A stretch of DNA of 64,000 nucleotides, from contig NZ_JAEIOJ010000001.1 of the NCBI RefSeq assembly GCF_016464305.1, forward strand, positions 248,001 through 312,000, given 5' to 3'. Positions 8,945 to 18,125 of the stretch are shown piece after piece. A model generated the notes under the pieces. It was not told the origin of the DNA. It worked only from the letters and a program-made list of their open reading frames with translations, and searched no databases. The position numbers were made by a program, and so were the translations under genes. The number at the start of each line of letters is the position of its first letter. Position 1 is the stretch's first letter. The DNA is from Umezawaea beigongshangensis (lineage in GTDB: Bacteria; Actinomycetota; Actinomycetes; Mycobacteriales; Pseudonocardiaceae).

Positions 8945-9583
8945 TCAGCTGTGGTTGAGGAACCCGCCCTCGGCGAGCCTCCGGCGGTCCTCCGCCGTCA
9001 CGTCGATGTTGGGAGGTGAGAGAAGGAACACCTTGTTCGTCACCTTGTCGATGGACCCGCGCAGCGCGAAGGCCAGCCCGGCCGCGAAGTCCACGAGCCG
9101 CTTGGCGTCCGCGTCCTCCATCTCGGTCAGGTTCATGATCACCGGCGTGCCGTCGCGGTAGTGCTCTCCGATCGTCCGCGCCTCGTTGTAGCTGCGCGGG
9201 TTGAGCGTGGTGATCCGGCCCAGCGAGTGCCCGGCCGGCTCCTGAGCCGGGCGAGGCCTGCTGACCGGCTCGCGCTGCGGCTCGACGGCCAGCGCCCCGT
9301 GCACCGGGGCCTCCGGGGTCCAGCTGCGACGTGCGCGGGTGCGCGCGTCGGGCTCGTACTCGTCGGACTCGTCCAGCTCCGTCCGGTACTCGGAGCGGCC
9401 ACCGGCGAACAGCTTGCGCCGCCCACCCCGCTCCGGGTACGGCTCGTAGTCGTCCGCCTCCGCCGCGTACTCACCGCGGTAGTCGGGGTGGTACCGGCCG
9501 CGCTCGTCGTCGTACGCGGGGTCGTCGGCGTACTCGGCGGGAACCATCCCGAAGTAGGCCTTCAGCTTGTGGAACCCACTCAT
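8945..9583 (-). CDS. sepF: Cell division protein SepF
   Basis: 212 residues. It begins with a membrane-targeting amphipathic helix (MSGFHKLKAYFGM). A long charged linker rich in Tyr/Asp/Glu/Arg follows (about 20-115). The C-terminal SepF core includes RSYNEARTIGEHYRDGTPVI, DADAKRLVDFAAGLAFALRG and KVTNKVFLLSPPNIDV. SepF anchors FtsZ to the membrane in actinobacteria, which lack FtsA. GGAGGAGGG precedes ATG 9583. It is in the run pgeF-yggS-sepF-yggT-wag31. Confidence 0.96.
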   Translation of the reverse strand: MSGFHKLKAYFGMVPAEYADDPAYDDERGRYHPDYRGEYAAEADDYEPYPERGGRRKLFAGGRSEYRTELDESDEYEPDARTRARRSWTPEAPVHGALAVEPQREPVSRPRPAQEPAGHSLGRITTLNPRSYNEARTIGEHYRDGTPVIMNLTEMEDADAKRLVDFAAGLAFALRGSIDKVTNKVFLLSPPNIDVTAEDRRRLAEGGFLNHS

Positions 9584-9647
9584 GCCCAGCCCTCCTCCGG
9601 TTCCCCACCTGCGGGGATGGCGCGAACGATCCCCACTGCGTCGACAG

Positions 9648-10373
9648 CTACGGCAAGGCTAGTGGCCTGCCACCCAGCAGTGCAGTTCCGACACGCACGC
9701 ACGTGCTTCCGTGCGCGATCGCATCTTCCAGGTCGCCGCTCATCCCCGCTGACAGTTCAACGGCAGTGGGATGATCATCACGCACACGGGTTACCGCAGT
9801 CAGCAGTGCGGCAAACGCGCTGGCAGGGGGCATTTCCCTGGGAGCGACAGCCATCACACCCCGAAGGACAAGTTCACCCGATCCAGCTACAAAATCCGCC
9901 AGTTCGGACAACGCCGGAAGGGGGCACCCCCCGCGTGCGGGGTCCCCGTCGACGCTCGCCTGGAGGAGAACGGGCAACGGATCGACCCGCGCGCCCCCGG
10001 CGCGCGCGGCCGCGACGGCCTTCGCCAGCGCCGCGGCCAGCCGCGGGGAGTCGACCGAGTCCACCGAGTCCGCCCAGCGGACGACCGAGCGGGCCTTGTT
10101 CCGCTGGAGGTGACCGACCATGTGCCACGTCGCGGCCGCGTCCGGGCGCAGCCGCGCGAACTCGGCCGCCTTGGGTCCCGCCTCCTGGTCGCGGTTCTCC
10201 GCGAACTCCGTCAGCCCCAGGTCGGACAGCAGCGCCACGTCGGAGGCGGGGAAGGTCTTGGTCACCGCGAGCAGGGACACCTCGTCCGGTGAGCGTCCCG
10301 CCGCGGCGCACGCGGCGGCGATCCGCTCGCGCAGCCCGGCCAGCGCGGCGGCCAGCTCCTCGACCCGGCTCAC
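9648..10373 (-). CDS. YggS family PLP-binding protein (PLP homeostasis)
   Basis: 241 residues. The N-terminal region holds LLAVTKTFPASDV, whose Lys binds pyridoxal phosphate. WHMVGHLQRNK follows, and VELSAGMSGDLEDAIAHGST near the C-terminus forms the phosphate-binding part of the alanine-racemase-like barrel. The family (YggS/YlmE/PLPHP) regulates the PLP pool and amino-acid balance rather than catalysing a known reaction. GTG 10373 overlaps the pgeF stop as GTGA, so the two are co-translated. The usual GENYVQE-type motif is altered here to AENRDQE. Confidence 0.92.
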   Translation of the reverse strand: MSRVEELAAALAGLRERIAAACAAAGRSPDEVSLLAVTKTFPASDVALLSDLGLTEFAENRDQEAGPKAAEFARLRPDAAATWHMVGHLQRNKARSVVRWADSVDSVDSPRLAAALAKAVAAARAGGARVDPLPVLLQASVDGDPARGGCPLPALSELADFVAGSGELVLRGVMAVAPREMPPASAFAALLTAVTRVRDDHPTAVELSAGMSGDLEDAIAHGSTCVRVGTALLGGRPLALP

Positions 10374-11089
10374 GCGTCGACCCACACGACGGAGGCCAGT
10401 CGTCCGGTCGTGCCCTCCCGGCGGTGGCTGAACAGCGAGCGCTCCTCCACCGTGCAGCGCGGGTCGATCCCGATCTTGCCGACCCCGGCGTCCGCGAGCT
10501 GCGCCCACAACCCGGCGCGCAGGTCCAGGGCCGGCTTGCCCGCGCGACTGGTGGCGGCGCTGCCGGGCAGGTGCGCCTCCACGTCGGCGCGCATGGCGGC
10601 GGGCACCTCGTAGCACTTCCCGCACACCGACGGCCCGAGGAGCACCTCGATCCGGTCGAGCCGGGCACCGGCGCCGACCATCGCGCGCAGCGCGGCGGGC
10701 ACCACGCCCACCCGCGCGCCGACCCGCCCGGCGTGCACCGCGCCCACGACGCCCGCGGCGGCGTCGCCCAGCAGCACCGGCACGCAGTCGGCCGTGAGCA
10801 CCACCAGCGCCAGCCCGGGCTCCGCGGTGACCAGGGCGTCGGTGGCCTCGACGGGCCCGTCCTGGGGGCCGTCGACGACGCCGACGGTCCGGCCGTGCAC
10901 CTGCTCCATCCACACCAGGCGGTCCGGGGACAGGCCGATCCCGGCGGCGAGGCGCTCGCGGTTGGCCGCGACGGCACGCGGGTCGTCGCCGACGTGGTCG
11001 CCGAGGTTGAAGGACTCGTGGGGCGGGGAGGACACCCCGCCCTCGCGGGTGGTCACCACTCGCCGGACGCGCACAGCCAGATCGCTCAC
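10370..11089 (-). CDS. pgeF: Purine nucleoside phosphorylase/laccase-domain protein (PgeF/YlmD)
   Basis: 239 residues of the YfiH/DUF152 family. The metal-site residues can be seen as His in WMEQVHGRTVG, Cys in LTADCVPVLL and His in GAVHAGRVGA. The family acts on purine nucleosides and edits UDP-MurNAc peptides with a wrong first amino acid, which fits its place between ftsZ and sepF. The Trp usually found after HAG is missing (HAGRVG), which may affect the active site. GTG 11089 is chosen because a TAGAAC box lies 7 nt before it and no Shine-Dalgarno is present; the frame is open to 11149. Confidence 0.85.
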   Translation of the reverse strand: MSDLAVRVRRVVTTREGGVSSPPHESFNLGDHVGDDPRAVAANRERLAAGIGLSPDRLVWMEQVHGRTVGVVDGPQDGPVEATDALVTAEPGLALVVLTADCVPVLLGDAAAGVVGAVHAGRVGARVGVVPAALRAMVGAGARLDRIEVLLGPSVCGKCYEVPAAMRADVEAHLPGSAATSRAGKPALDLRAGLWAQLADAGVGKIGIDPRCTVEERSLFSHRREGTTGRLASVVWVDA

Positions 11090-11096
11090 GCCGCCA

Positions 11097-11102
11097 GTTC
11101 TA
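11097..11102 (-). promoter_or_regulatory. Candidate -10 box, probably leaderless pgeF transcript
   Basis: TAGAAC on the minus strand ends 7 nt before GTG 11089. It matches a leaderless pattern seen at several other genes in this window, though its last base departs from TANNNT. Confidence 0.4.
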
Positions 11103-11151
11103 CACGGCGTTCCAGCACCGCGTGCGGGTGAGCCACCCACCGCGAACACGC

Positions 11152-11186
11152 GTGCGGCCCCTCCGGCCGAGCCGGAGGGGCCGCAC
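11152..11186 (-). terminator. Terminator after ftsZ
   Basis: A perfect 16-bp stem (11152-11167 with 11171-11186) with a 3-nt loop starts about 19 nt past the ftsZ stop. It would end or attenuate the long dcw transcript before pgeF, which has its own candidate promoter. Confidence 0.75.
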
Positions 11187-11204
11187 GACGCGCGTCGGAC
11201 GTGA

Positions 11205-12521
11205 TCAGCGCCGCATGAACGGCGGAACGTCGACCTCGTCGTCGGGGTCGTCGTCAGCCGGAACGGCCCTGCCGCTGGTCGGCAGGGTGCCGCTCGCGCT
11301 GGCCAGACCGCTCTGGTGCAGCGGACGGGTCACGCTCGGCGGCGGCGGGTAGCCGTTGCCCTGCTGGTGCAGCGGCTGCGGCGGCACGGTCGTCGCCGGA
11401 CGCGGAGGCGCCTGCTCCACCGGAGCCTGGACCGGGGCCGGCACGGGGGGAGCCTCCACGACCTGCGGCTGCTGCTGCGGAGGAGGCGGCGCGACCTGGC
11501 CCGCCTGACCGGACGCCGTGGTGCCGCGGTTCGGGCTCTGCAGCGCCTGCGGCTCCAGCTTCTTGTGCGTCGGACCGCCGCTGTCGAAGCCGGCGGCGAT
11601 GACCGTGACCCTGACCTCGTCGCCGAGGGAGTCGTCGATCACCGTTCCGAAGATGATGTTCGCGTCGGGGTGTGCCGCTTCCTGGACCAGCGACGCCGAC
11701 TCGTTGATCTCGAACAGCCCCAGGTCGGAACCGCCCGCGATCGACAGCAGCACGCCGTGGGCGCCCTCCATGGACGCCTCCAGCAGGGGCGAGTTGATCG
11801 CCTTCTGCGCGGCCTGCACCGCTCTGCCCTCACCGCGTGCCGAGCCGATGCCCATGAGGGCGCTGCCCGCACCGGACATGACGCTCTTCACGTCGGCGAA
11901 GTCCAGGTTGATCAGACCCGGCGTGGTGATGAGGTCCGTGATGCCCTGGACACCGGACAGCAGCACCTCGTCCGCGGAGCGGAACGCGTCCATCAGGCTG
12001 ACCCCGATGTCGCCGAGCTGGAGCAGCCGGTCGTTCGGGATCACGATGAGCGTGTCGCACTCGTTGCGCAGCTCCTGGATGCCGTCCTCGGCCTGCTTGG
12101 CGCGGCGCTTGCCCTCGAAGGAGAAGGGCCGCGTGACCACACCGATGGTCAGCGCGCCGAGCTTGCGGGCGATGGAGGCGATCACCGGAGCGCCGCCGGT
12201 ACCCGTGCCGCCGCCCTCGCCGGCGGTCACGAACACCATGTCGGCGCCCTTGAGGACTTCTTCGATCTCTTCGCGGTGGTCCTCGGCGGCCTTGTGCCCC
12301 ACCTCGGGGTTCGCGCCGGCGCCGAGGCCGCGGGTGAGCTCTCGGCCGATGTCGAGCTTGACGTCGGCATCGGACATCAACAGTGCCTGGGCATCGGTGT
12401 TGACCGCGATGAACTCGACGCCCTTGAGCCCGACCTCGATCATGCGGTTGACGGCGTTGACGCCGCCTCCACCGATACCGACGACCTTTATCACCGCGAG
12501 ATAGTTGTGCGGGGGCGTCAT
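11205..12521 (-). CDS. ftsZ: Cell division GTPase FtsZ
   Basis: 438 residues. The tubulin-like GTPase signature GGGTGTG is at residues 103-109 inside [14 protein letters not shown]. The N-terminal nucleotide site is [15 protein letters not shown], and [19 protein letters not shown] follows. After about residue 320 comes a Pro/Gln-rich linker, then the C-terminal peptide [12 protein letters not shown] that binds SepF and FtsW in actinobacteria. FtsZ polymerises into the ring that places the septum. AGGAAGG precedes ATG 12521. A 770-nt gap with a broken gene separates it from ftsQ, so it probably has its own promoter. Confidence 0.98.
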   Translation of the reverse strand: MTPPHNYLAVIKVVGIGGGGVNAVNRMIEVGLKGVEFIAVNTDAQALLMSDADVKLDIGRELTRGLGAGANPEVGHKAAEDHREEIEEVLKGADMVFVTAGEGGGTGTGGAPVIASIARKLGALTIGVVTRPFSFEGKRRAKQAEDGIQELRNECDTLIVIPNDRLLQLGDIGVSLMDAFRSADEVLLSGVQGITDLITTPGLINLDFADVKSVMSGAGSALMGIGSARGEGRAVQAAQKAINSPLLEASMEGAHGVLLSIAGGSDLGLFEINESASLVQEAAHPDANIIFGTVIDDSLGDEVRVTVIAAGFDSGGPTHKKLEPQALQSPNRGTTASGQAGQVAPPPPQQQPQVVEAPPVPAPVQAPVEQAPPRPATTVPPQPLHQQGNGYPPPPSVTRPLHQSGLASASGTLPTSGRAVPADDDPDDEVDVPPFMRR

Positions 12522-12610
12522 CGGATCCGCCTTCCTGATCGTGGCTCGTGCTGTGGTGCTGGGTGGGCTTCCGGATCGGGCAGCGAGGACCCCGCCGAGG
12601 GTCCCACCCG

Positions 12611-12648
12611 GATTGAAACCCTCAACCAGAGGTTCAGAGTTATGTCAA
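12611..12648 (-). promoter_or_regulatory. Possible ftsZ promoter/operator region
   Basis: On the minus strand TTGACA (12648-12643) is followed by a small inverted repeat, AACCTC-TGGTT-GAGGGTT, ~90-120 nt upstream of the ftsZ start. The -35 is perfect, but no good -10 lies at 16-18 nt (TTGAGG at 17). This is an AT-richer patch in GC-rich surroundings, consistent with a control region. Confidence 0.35.
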
Positions 12649-12745
12649 CCCCGTCTGTTGGTGGAGGACGGTATGCACCGTCCTCTGGTTGGTCCAGTTG
12701 CCACGCCGCGTGTCGCCGCACTATCAGCACGGCGTGCGACCACCA

Positions 12746-13078
12746 CTCTCCGGTCGCGCCGTCCAGCAGTTCGCGCACGACGTCCAGGCGCCCCGCGTGC
12801 CGTGCGGTCTCCTCGACCACGTGCAGCAGCACCCGGCGCACCGATGGCGTGCGGTCGCCGCGGAACCCGACCTCGTGGTCGAGGTCCGGCCCGGTGACGA
12901 TCTCACGACCCACCGCGCACTGCGCAGCGTAGTCGGCCAGCAGATCGGCGATCTTCTCGCCGTCCTCGATCCACCGGTCCGCGTCCGGATCTTCCTCCGA
13001 ACGGGGCACTGCGTCGGTGCGACCGTCGAGCACGCCGCCGAACCGGTGGTTCTCCACCCGGCGCGGTCGCTCGACGAC
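12746..13078 (-). pseudogene. Remnant of a DinB/DUF664-type gene between ftsQ and ftsZ
   Basis: The minus strand encodes the C-terminal half of a DinB-like (DUF664) protein. HRFGGVLDG, SEEDPDADRWIEDGEKIADL and VRRVLLHVVEETARHAGRL followed by VVRELLDGATGE match the family's characteristic closing motifs. The N-terminal half, which normally carries the first metal-binding histidine helix, is absent: upstream sequence in the same frame is Arg/Pro-rich junk. After GATGE the frame runs on into non-coding sequence to 12518. No start codon with a ribosome site is seen. I read it as a decayed insertion; a shortened working gene is less likely. The rest of 12522-13295 holds nothing else I recognise apart from the ftsZ promoter patch. 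Confidence 0.6.
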
Positions 13079-13295
13079 GCCCGCAGCCGTGAGCAGCGGA
13101 GACGGCAGCAGCGACCGGGTGGCCGACGCCGTGGGCGGGCCCGCGCACCTCAGCTCGACCGTGCCGCGGTGGTGGTCCGGGGAAGCTCTGGAGCGGGGTG
13201 CGCCCGGCACCGGTGCGCGGAGACCGGTCCTGTGGTCAGCAGCGGTCGCGCGGGTGGTCTGGACGGTCCACCGGCGGAGCACGCGCGGTCTTCGC

Positions 13296-14069
13296 TCAGG
13301 ACACGGTGGGCAGCTGGGGACTGGAGACGTCGAAGACCTTGCCCTCGCGGGTCAGCAGGACCATCAGCACCGCCCCCTTGCGCGGGGTCTCCGTCAGGTC
13401 GCCCCAGCGGACCTCGCGGCCCAGGGCGAGGGTCAGCCGGACGTCCCCGCCGGTCTTCGCGGTGGCGGAGATCACCTCCGGCCGCAGCTGCTCCGGCAGA
13501 CCGGTCAGCACGCCGACCACCGCGACGGTGGCCGGGTCGTCCTGACCGGGGTTCTCCAGCACCAGCTCCGGCATCCCGGCCGGAGCCTCGGCCAGCACGG
13601 CGTAGTCCTTGCCGGTCACGTCGACCAGGTGCGCCCCGTCCGCGGCCCTCACGTACCCCACGGGCGTCCGCTCGGTCACCTGGAGCAGCACCGAGCCGGG
13701 GAACGACCGCTGCACCTCCACGGAGCTGACCCGCGGCAGTTCGCGCACCCGCGCGGCGACGCCCTCGACGTCGAGCCGCACCAGGGGCGTGCCCCGCTCG
13801 ATCGCGGCGACCTCGCGGACCTCGTCGGCGGACAGCTCCTCCACGCCGCTGACGTCCACCGAGCGCACCCCGATCATCGGGGTGAACCACACGCAGCAGA
13901 ACAGCCCGACGACGGTCAGCAGCGACAGCAGGGCGACGGCCCGCCTGCGCAGGATGACCGGGTCGAGCTTGCGGCGCTTCGGACGACGCGCCGGACGGCG
14001 AGCACGGGCCCGGTCCGCGGCCGGGCCGCGCGCCGGACGCGACCCCCGCCCGCGGACCGGGGTGCTCAC
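13296..14069 (-). CDS. ftsQ: Cell division protein FtsQ
   Basis: 257 residues: a ~40-residue Arg-rich cytoplasmic tail, one membrane segment ([19 protein letters not shown], about 43-62), then a POTRA domain ([36 protein letters not shown]) and the FtsQ beta domain ending in [11 protein letters not shown]. FtsQ connects the cytoplasmic ring to the septal wall enzymes through FtsL/FtsB-like proteins. The GTG start at 14069 overlaps the murC stop as GTGA. It is the last intact gene of the long dcw run before the DinB remnant and ftsZ. Confidence 0.95.
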   Translation of the reverse strand: MSTPVRGRGSRPARGPAADRARARRPARRPKRRKLDPVILRRRAVALLSLLTVVGLFCCVWFTPMIGVRSVDVSGVEELSADEVREVAAIERGTPLVRLDVEGVAARVRELPRVSSVEVQRSFPGSVLLQVTERTPVGYVRAADGAHLVDVTGKDYAVLAEAPAGMPELVLENPGQDDPATVAVVGVLTGLPEQLRPEVISATAKTGGDVRLTLALGREVRWGDLTETPRKGAVLMVLLTREGKVFDVSSPQLPTVS

Positions 14070-15484
14070 GATTCCCGCTGCTGCAACGCGGTGACGATCT
14101 CGGGGCCGAGCATCGTCACGTCACCGGCGCCCATGGTCAGCACCAGGTCGCCGGAACGCGCGAGACCGGCCACGAGCTCCGGCACGCGGTCGAACGACGA
14201 CTCGCGGTGGACCCGCTCGGGCGGCAGGGGCACGGCCTCGGCGACGAGCTCGCCGGTGACGCCGGGCTCCGGGTCCTCGCGCGCGCCGTAGACGTCCAGC
14301 ACCACGACCTCGTCGGCCAGGCCCAGCGCCGCGCCGAACTCCGTCGCGAAGATCCGGGTGCGGGAGTACAGGTGCGGCTGGAACACCACGATCAGCCTGC
14401 CCTCCCCCGCCACCGGACGCGCCGCGCGGAGCTGCGCGTCGACCTCGGTGGGGTGGTGGGCGTAGTCGTCGTAGACGCGCACGCCGTCGGCGCGGCCCCG
14501 GAACTCGAACCGCCTGCGCACACCGCCGAACGCGGCCAGGCCCTCCAGCAGCCCGGCGCGGTCGGCGCCCAGCTCCAGCCCGGCCAGCAGCGCCGCGACG
14601 GCGTTGCCCGCCATGTGCTCGCCGGGGACCGCGACGCGGACCTCGATCTTCTCCACCTCGCCGTGCTCGTCGGTCAGCTCGACGCTCGCCAGGCCGCCGC
14701 CGTCGTCGGGCCGGTGCTCCAGCAGGCGGGCCGCGCCGGGCCCGCTCGCGGTGCGGCCGTAGGGACGGACGCGCACGCCGCGCTCCGCCGCGCGCCGCGC
14801 GAGCGCGGCGGCACCGGGGTCGTCGACGCAGGCGATCAGCACGCCGCCGGGCTCGACGCGCTCCACGAAGCTGTCGAACACCGCGACGTACGCCTCGACC
14901 GTGCCGTGGTGGTCGAGGTGGTCGGCCTCGACGTTGGTGACCACGGCGATCGACGGGCTGAAGAACAGGAACGAGCCGTCGCTCTCGTCGGCCTCGGCCA
15001 CGAACACGCCGCCGGAGCCCTGGTGGGCGTTGGCTCCGGACTCGTTGAGGTCGCCGCCGATGGCGAACGACGGGTCCACGCGGCAGTGCTGGAGCGCGAC
15101 GGTGAGCATCGACGTGGTCGACGTCTTGCCGTGCGTCCCGGCCACGCAGGCCACCCGGTGGCCGTCCATCAGCGCGGCGAGCGCCTCGGCCCGGCGCAGC
15201 ACGACGATCCCGCGGCGCCTGGCCTCGGCCAGCTCCGGGTTCTCCTCGCGGATCGCCGTCGACACCACGACGGCCGTGGGGCCGCCGTCGACCTGGTCGA
15301 GGTTGGCGCCGTCGTGGCCCACGGCGACGTGCGCGCCCTGCGCCCGCAGCGCGAGGACCGTGCGCGAGTCCTTCGCGTCGGACCCGGACACCGCACCGCC
15401 GCGGGCGAGCAGGATGCGGGCGATGCCGCTCATGCCCGCCCCGCCGATGCCCACCAGGTGGACCCTGTCCAGAACACCGCTCAC
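14066..15484 (-). CDS. murC: UDP-N-acetylmuramate--L-alanine ligase
   Basis: 472 residues. MurC adds L-Ala to UDP-MurNAc, the first step of the peptide stem. [19 protein letters not shown] near the start is the UDP-MurNAc-binding Rossmann motif. [16 protein letters not shown] (about residue 110) is the ATP P-loop, [10 protein letters not shown] and [11 protein letters not shown] are metal/ATP contacts, and [10 protein letters not shown] belongs to the C-terminal domain. GTG 15484 overlaps the murG stop (GTGA) and its own stop overlaps ftsQ, so translation is coupled on both sides. Confidence 0.97.
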   Translation of the reverse strand: MSGVLDRVHLVGIGGAGMSGIARILLARGGAVSGSDAKDSRTVLALRAQGAHVAVGHDGANLDQVDGGPTAVVVSTAIREENPELAEARRRGIVVLRRAEALAALMDGHRVACVAGTHGKTSTTSMLTVALQHCRVDPSFAIGGDLNESGANAHQGSGGVFVAEADESDGSFLFFSPSIAVVTNVEADHLDHHGTVEAYVAVFDSFVERVEPGGVLIACVDDPGAAALARRAAERGVRVRPYGRTASGPGAARLLEHRPDDGGGLASVELTDEHGEVEKIEVRVAVPGEHMAGNAVAALLAGLELGADRAGLLEGLAAFGGVRRRFEFRGRADGVRVYDDYAHHPTEVDAQLRAARPVAGEGRLIVVFQPHLYSRTRIFATEFGAALGLADEVVVLDVYGAREDPEPGVTGELVAEAVPLPPERVHRESSFDRVPELVAGLARSGDLVLTMGAGDVTMLGPEIVTALQQRES

Positions 15485-16593
15485 TTGCGGATCACCTCCA
15501 GCACCATCTGAGCGAGGATCTCGTCGGCCTCGCGGTGGCCCGAGCTCTGCGTGGCCCTGCTCATGGACTGCAACCGCGCGCGGTCCGCGACCAGCGGCAC
15601 GACCTCGCTGATCACCCGCTGCGTCGTGAGGTGCTCGTCCAGGATCATCAGCCCACCACCGGCGGAGACCACGGGAGCCGCGTTGTGCGCCTGCTCGCCG
15701 TTGCCGATGGGCAGCGGGACGAACACGGCGGGCAGGCCCACCGCGGACACCTCGGCCACCGTCATCGCGCCCGAGCGGCACAGCACCGCGTCGGCGGCGG
15801 CGTAGGCGAGGTCCATCCGCTCCAGGTAGGGCACCGGCACGTAGGCGGGCGCTCCCGGCACGGACTGCACGGCCAGCGTGTTCTTGGGCCCGTGGGCGTG
15901 CAGCACGCCCACACCGGCCTGCGCGAACGCGCTCGCGGCCCCGGACACGGCGTTGTTGATGGACCGCGCGCCCTGCGAGCCGCCGAAGACCAGCAGCGTG
16001 GGGGCGTCGGGGTGCAGCCCGAAGTGCGCGCGGGCCTGCGCGCGCAGCGCGGCGCGGTTCAGCGTCGTGATGGAGTGGCGCAGCGGGATGCCGATGATCT
16101 GCGCGTCCGGCAGGCCCGAGTCGGGCACGGCCGCGGCGACGCGCTCGGCGAACTTCGCCCCCACCTTGTTGGCCAGACCCGCCTTGGCGTTGGCCTCGTG
16201 CACGACGATCGGCACCCGGCCGCGGGCGGCGAGGTAGGCCGGGAGGGCGACGTAGCCGCCGAAGCCGACGACCACGTCGGCGTGCACCCGGTCGAGCACC
16301 TCCCTGGTCCGCTTGACCGACTCGCGCACCTTCAGCGGCAGCTTCAGCAGGTCCGGGGTGGGCTTGCGCGGCATGGGCACCGGCGGGATCAGTTCGAGCT
16401 GGTAGCCGCGAGCGGGCACCAGCGTGGTCTCCAGGCCCCGCTGGGTCCCGAGCGCCACCACGCGCGCGTCGGGTCGCAGCCGCATCACGGCGTCCGCGAG
16501 GGCGAGGGCCGGCTCGATGTGTCCCGCGGTGCCGCCTCCGGCGACGACCACGCACGGTCCGCTCTGCTGGATGGCACGGTCCTGCCCGGTCAC
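15481..16593 (-). CDS. murG: UDP-GlcNAc--lipid I N-acetylglucosaminyltransferase (lipid II synthase)
   Basis: 370 residues of the GT28 family. MurG adds GlcNAc to lipid I at the inner membrane face to make lipid II. N-terminal [15 protein letters not shown] is the glycine-rich membrane/acceptor loop, [17 protein letters not shown] follows, and [13 protein letters not shown] plus [20 protein letters not shown] (about 280-300) form the UDP-GlcNAc site. The start is GTG 16593, 50 nt after the ftsW stop. The stop overlaps murC. Confidence 0.97.
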   Translation of the reverse strand: MTGQDRAIQQSGPCVVVAGGGTAGHIEPALALADAVMRLRPDARVVALGTQRGLETTLVPARGYQLELIPPVPMPRKPTPDLLKLPLKVRESVKRTREVLDRVHADVVVGFGGYVALPAYLAARGRVPIVVHEANAKAGLANKVGAKFAERVAAAVPDSGLPDAQIIGIPLRHSITTLNRAALRAQARAHFGLHPDAPTLLVFGGSQGARSINNAVSGAASAFAQAGVGVLHAHGPKNTLAVQSVPGAPAYVPVPYLERMDLAYAAADAVLCRSGAMTVAEVSAVGLPAVFVPLPIGNGEQAHNAAPVVSAGGGLMILDEHLTTQRVISEVVPLVADRARLQSMSRATQSSGHREADEILAQMVLEVIRK

Positions 16594-16643
16594 CCGGGTC
16601 CTCCTTCTATCGGTGAACTTCTGCTGACGAGCACTCCGGCCCG

Positions 16644-18125
16644 CTACCGCCCGTCACGGGTTCGTCGTGCGCGGGCGGACCGGTCCTGTGCTGCTCTGCG
16701 GGATTCGCGGCGACGGTACTCCGACGGCGGAGCGGAGCGACCGGCCACACGGCGTTCTTCGCCCTGGGGGGCGGTGCCGCGACCGGCCGCGCCCCGTCCG
16801 GTGGACGGGGTGCGCTTGGCCGGCGCGCGCGGCGGGGCGGACGGGCGACCGGCCCGGCGCCTGGCCGGTGGCCGGTACGCCACCGGCGCGGGCAGCCGCA
16901 GCAGGCCGCCGACCCGGCCGGGGCCGATGGAGCGCAGCGCGGCGACGGCGTCCGGCTCGTGCCGGGCGCAGTTCGCGAGGATGCCGAACACGATCATGGT
17001 GGTGACGACGGACGTGCCGCCGGAGGAGATCATCGGCAGGGTGATGCCGGTGACGGGCAGCAGCTCCACGACGTAGCCGATGTTGATGGCGGCCTGCGCG
17101 ACGATCCAGACCGTCAGCGTCGCGGCGACCATGCGGATCCACGGGTCGGTGTTGCGCGCGGCGATCCGCAGGCCGACGAACGCGAGCAGCCCGAACAGGC
17201 CGAGCACGACGCCGCAGCCGATGAAGCCCAGCTCCTCGCCGACGACGGCGAAGATGAAGTCGCTGTGCACGTTGGGCAGGTAGTCCCACTTGGAGCTGGC
17301 CTGCCCGAGCCCCTTGCCGAAGATGCCGCCCTCGGCGAGGGCGAACCGCGCCTGGCGGATCTGCATCCCGTCGCCGTTCGGGTCGAGGTCGGGGTCGAGG
17401 AACACCGCCACGCGGTCGAGCCGGTACGGGGCGGTGACGGCGAGGATCGTGGCCCCGGCCACCGCGCCGACGAGGATCAGGGCGAAGATCCGCATCGGCG
17501 CGCCGACGAACCACAGCATGCTGAGCAGGACGACGCCGAGGGTGATCGTGCCGCCCAGGTCGGGTTGGAGCATGACGAGCGCGAACAGGCCCAGCGCCAC
17601 GGGCACGACCGGTACGAGCAGGTGCCGGTACTGGTCGAGCAGGGCGCGCTTGGTCACCAGCACGTGCGCTCCCCACAGCGCGAGCGCGAGCTTCGCGGGC
17701 TCGATGGGCTGGAACGACAGCGGGCCGACGGTGAACCAGCCCTGCGCGCCGCCGGCGGTGGTGCCGATCGGGGTGAGCACCAGCACCAGCAGCAGCACGG
17801 AGACCAGCATCGCCGGGGCGCTGAACTCGCGGAACTTGCGCAGCGGCAGGCGCAGCACGATCCAGAAGGCCACCGCGCCGAGCACGACGAAGATCAGCTG
17901 CTTCTGGAAGACCGAGTAGGCGGACTTCTCCTGACCGACCTCGCCCGCCGCCGAGGCGGAGAGCACCATCACCAGGCCGATCGCCGTGAGCAGGCCGAAG
18001 ACGGCGAGGACGAGGTGGAAGTCCGCCAGCGGGCGGGAGAGCCAGGCGGTCAGCGAACCGCGCGTCACCACGACCCTCCTGCCCTTCGCGCGCCGCTCCC
18101 GGCGCGGGCGGTCCACCACCGTCAC
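16644..18125 (-). CDS. ftsW: Septal peptidoglycan glycosyltransferase FtsW (SEDS family)
   Basis: 493 residues with about ten membrane segments and SEDS signatures ([20 protein letters not shown] at the first helix, [54 protein letters not shown]). FtsW polymerises lipid II at the septum together with FtsI. The last ~90 residues are a very basic Arg/Pro-rich cytoplasmic tail, which in mycobacteria is the part that meets FtsZ. GTG 18125 overlaps the murD stop (GTGA). Its place next to murG and near ftsI favours FtsW over RodA. Confidence 0.95.
   Translation of the reverse strand: MTVVDRPRRERRAKGRRVVVTRGSLTAWLSRPLADFHLVLAVFGLLTAIGLVMVLSASAAGEVGQEKSAYSVFQKQLIFVVLGAVAFWIVLRLPLRKFREFSAPAMLVSVLLLVLVLTPIGTTAGGAQGWFTVGPLSFQPIEPAKLALALWGAHVLVTKRALLDQYRHLLVPVVPVALGLFALVMLQPDLGGTITLGVVLLSMLWFVGAPMRIFALILVGAVAGATILAVTAPYRLDRVAVFLDPDLDPNGDGMQIRQARFALAEGGIFGKGLGQASSKWDYLPNVHSDFIFAVVGEELGFIGCGVVLGLFGLLAFVGLRIAARNTDPWIRMVAATLTVWIVAQAAINIGYVVELLPVTGITLPMISSGGTSVVTTMIVFGILANCARHEPDAVAALRSIGPGRVGGLLRLPAPVAYRPPARRRAGRPSAPPRAPAKRTPSTGRGAAGRGTAPQGEERRVAGRSAPPSEYRRRESRRAAQDRSARARRTRDGR

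Noticed and set aside
12518-13282. Full 254-codon frame between ftsZ and ftsQ as an intact gene
   Set aside because: Only the middle third resembles DinB/DUF664; both ends are Arg/Pro-rich non-homologous sequence and no ribosome site is seen, so I call it a remnant.
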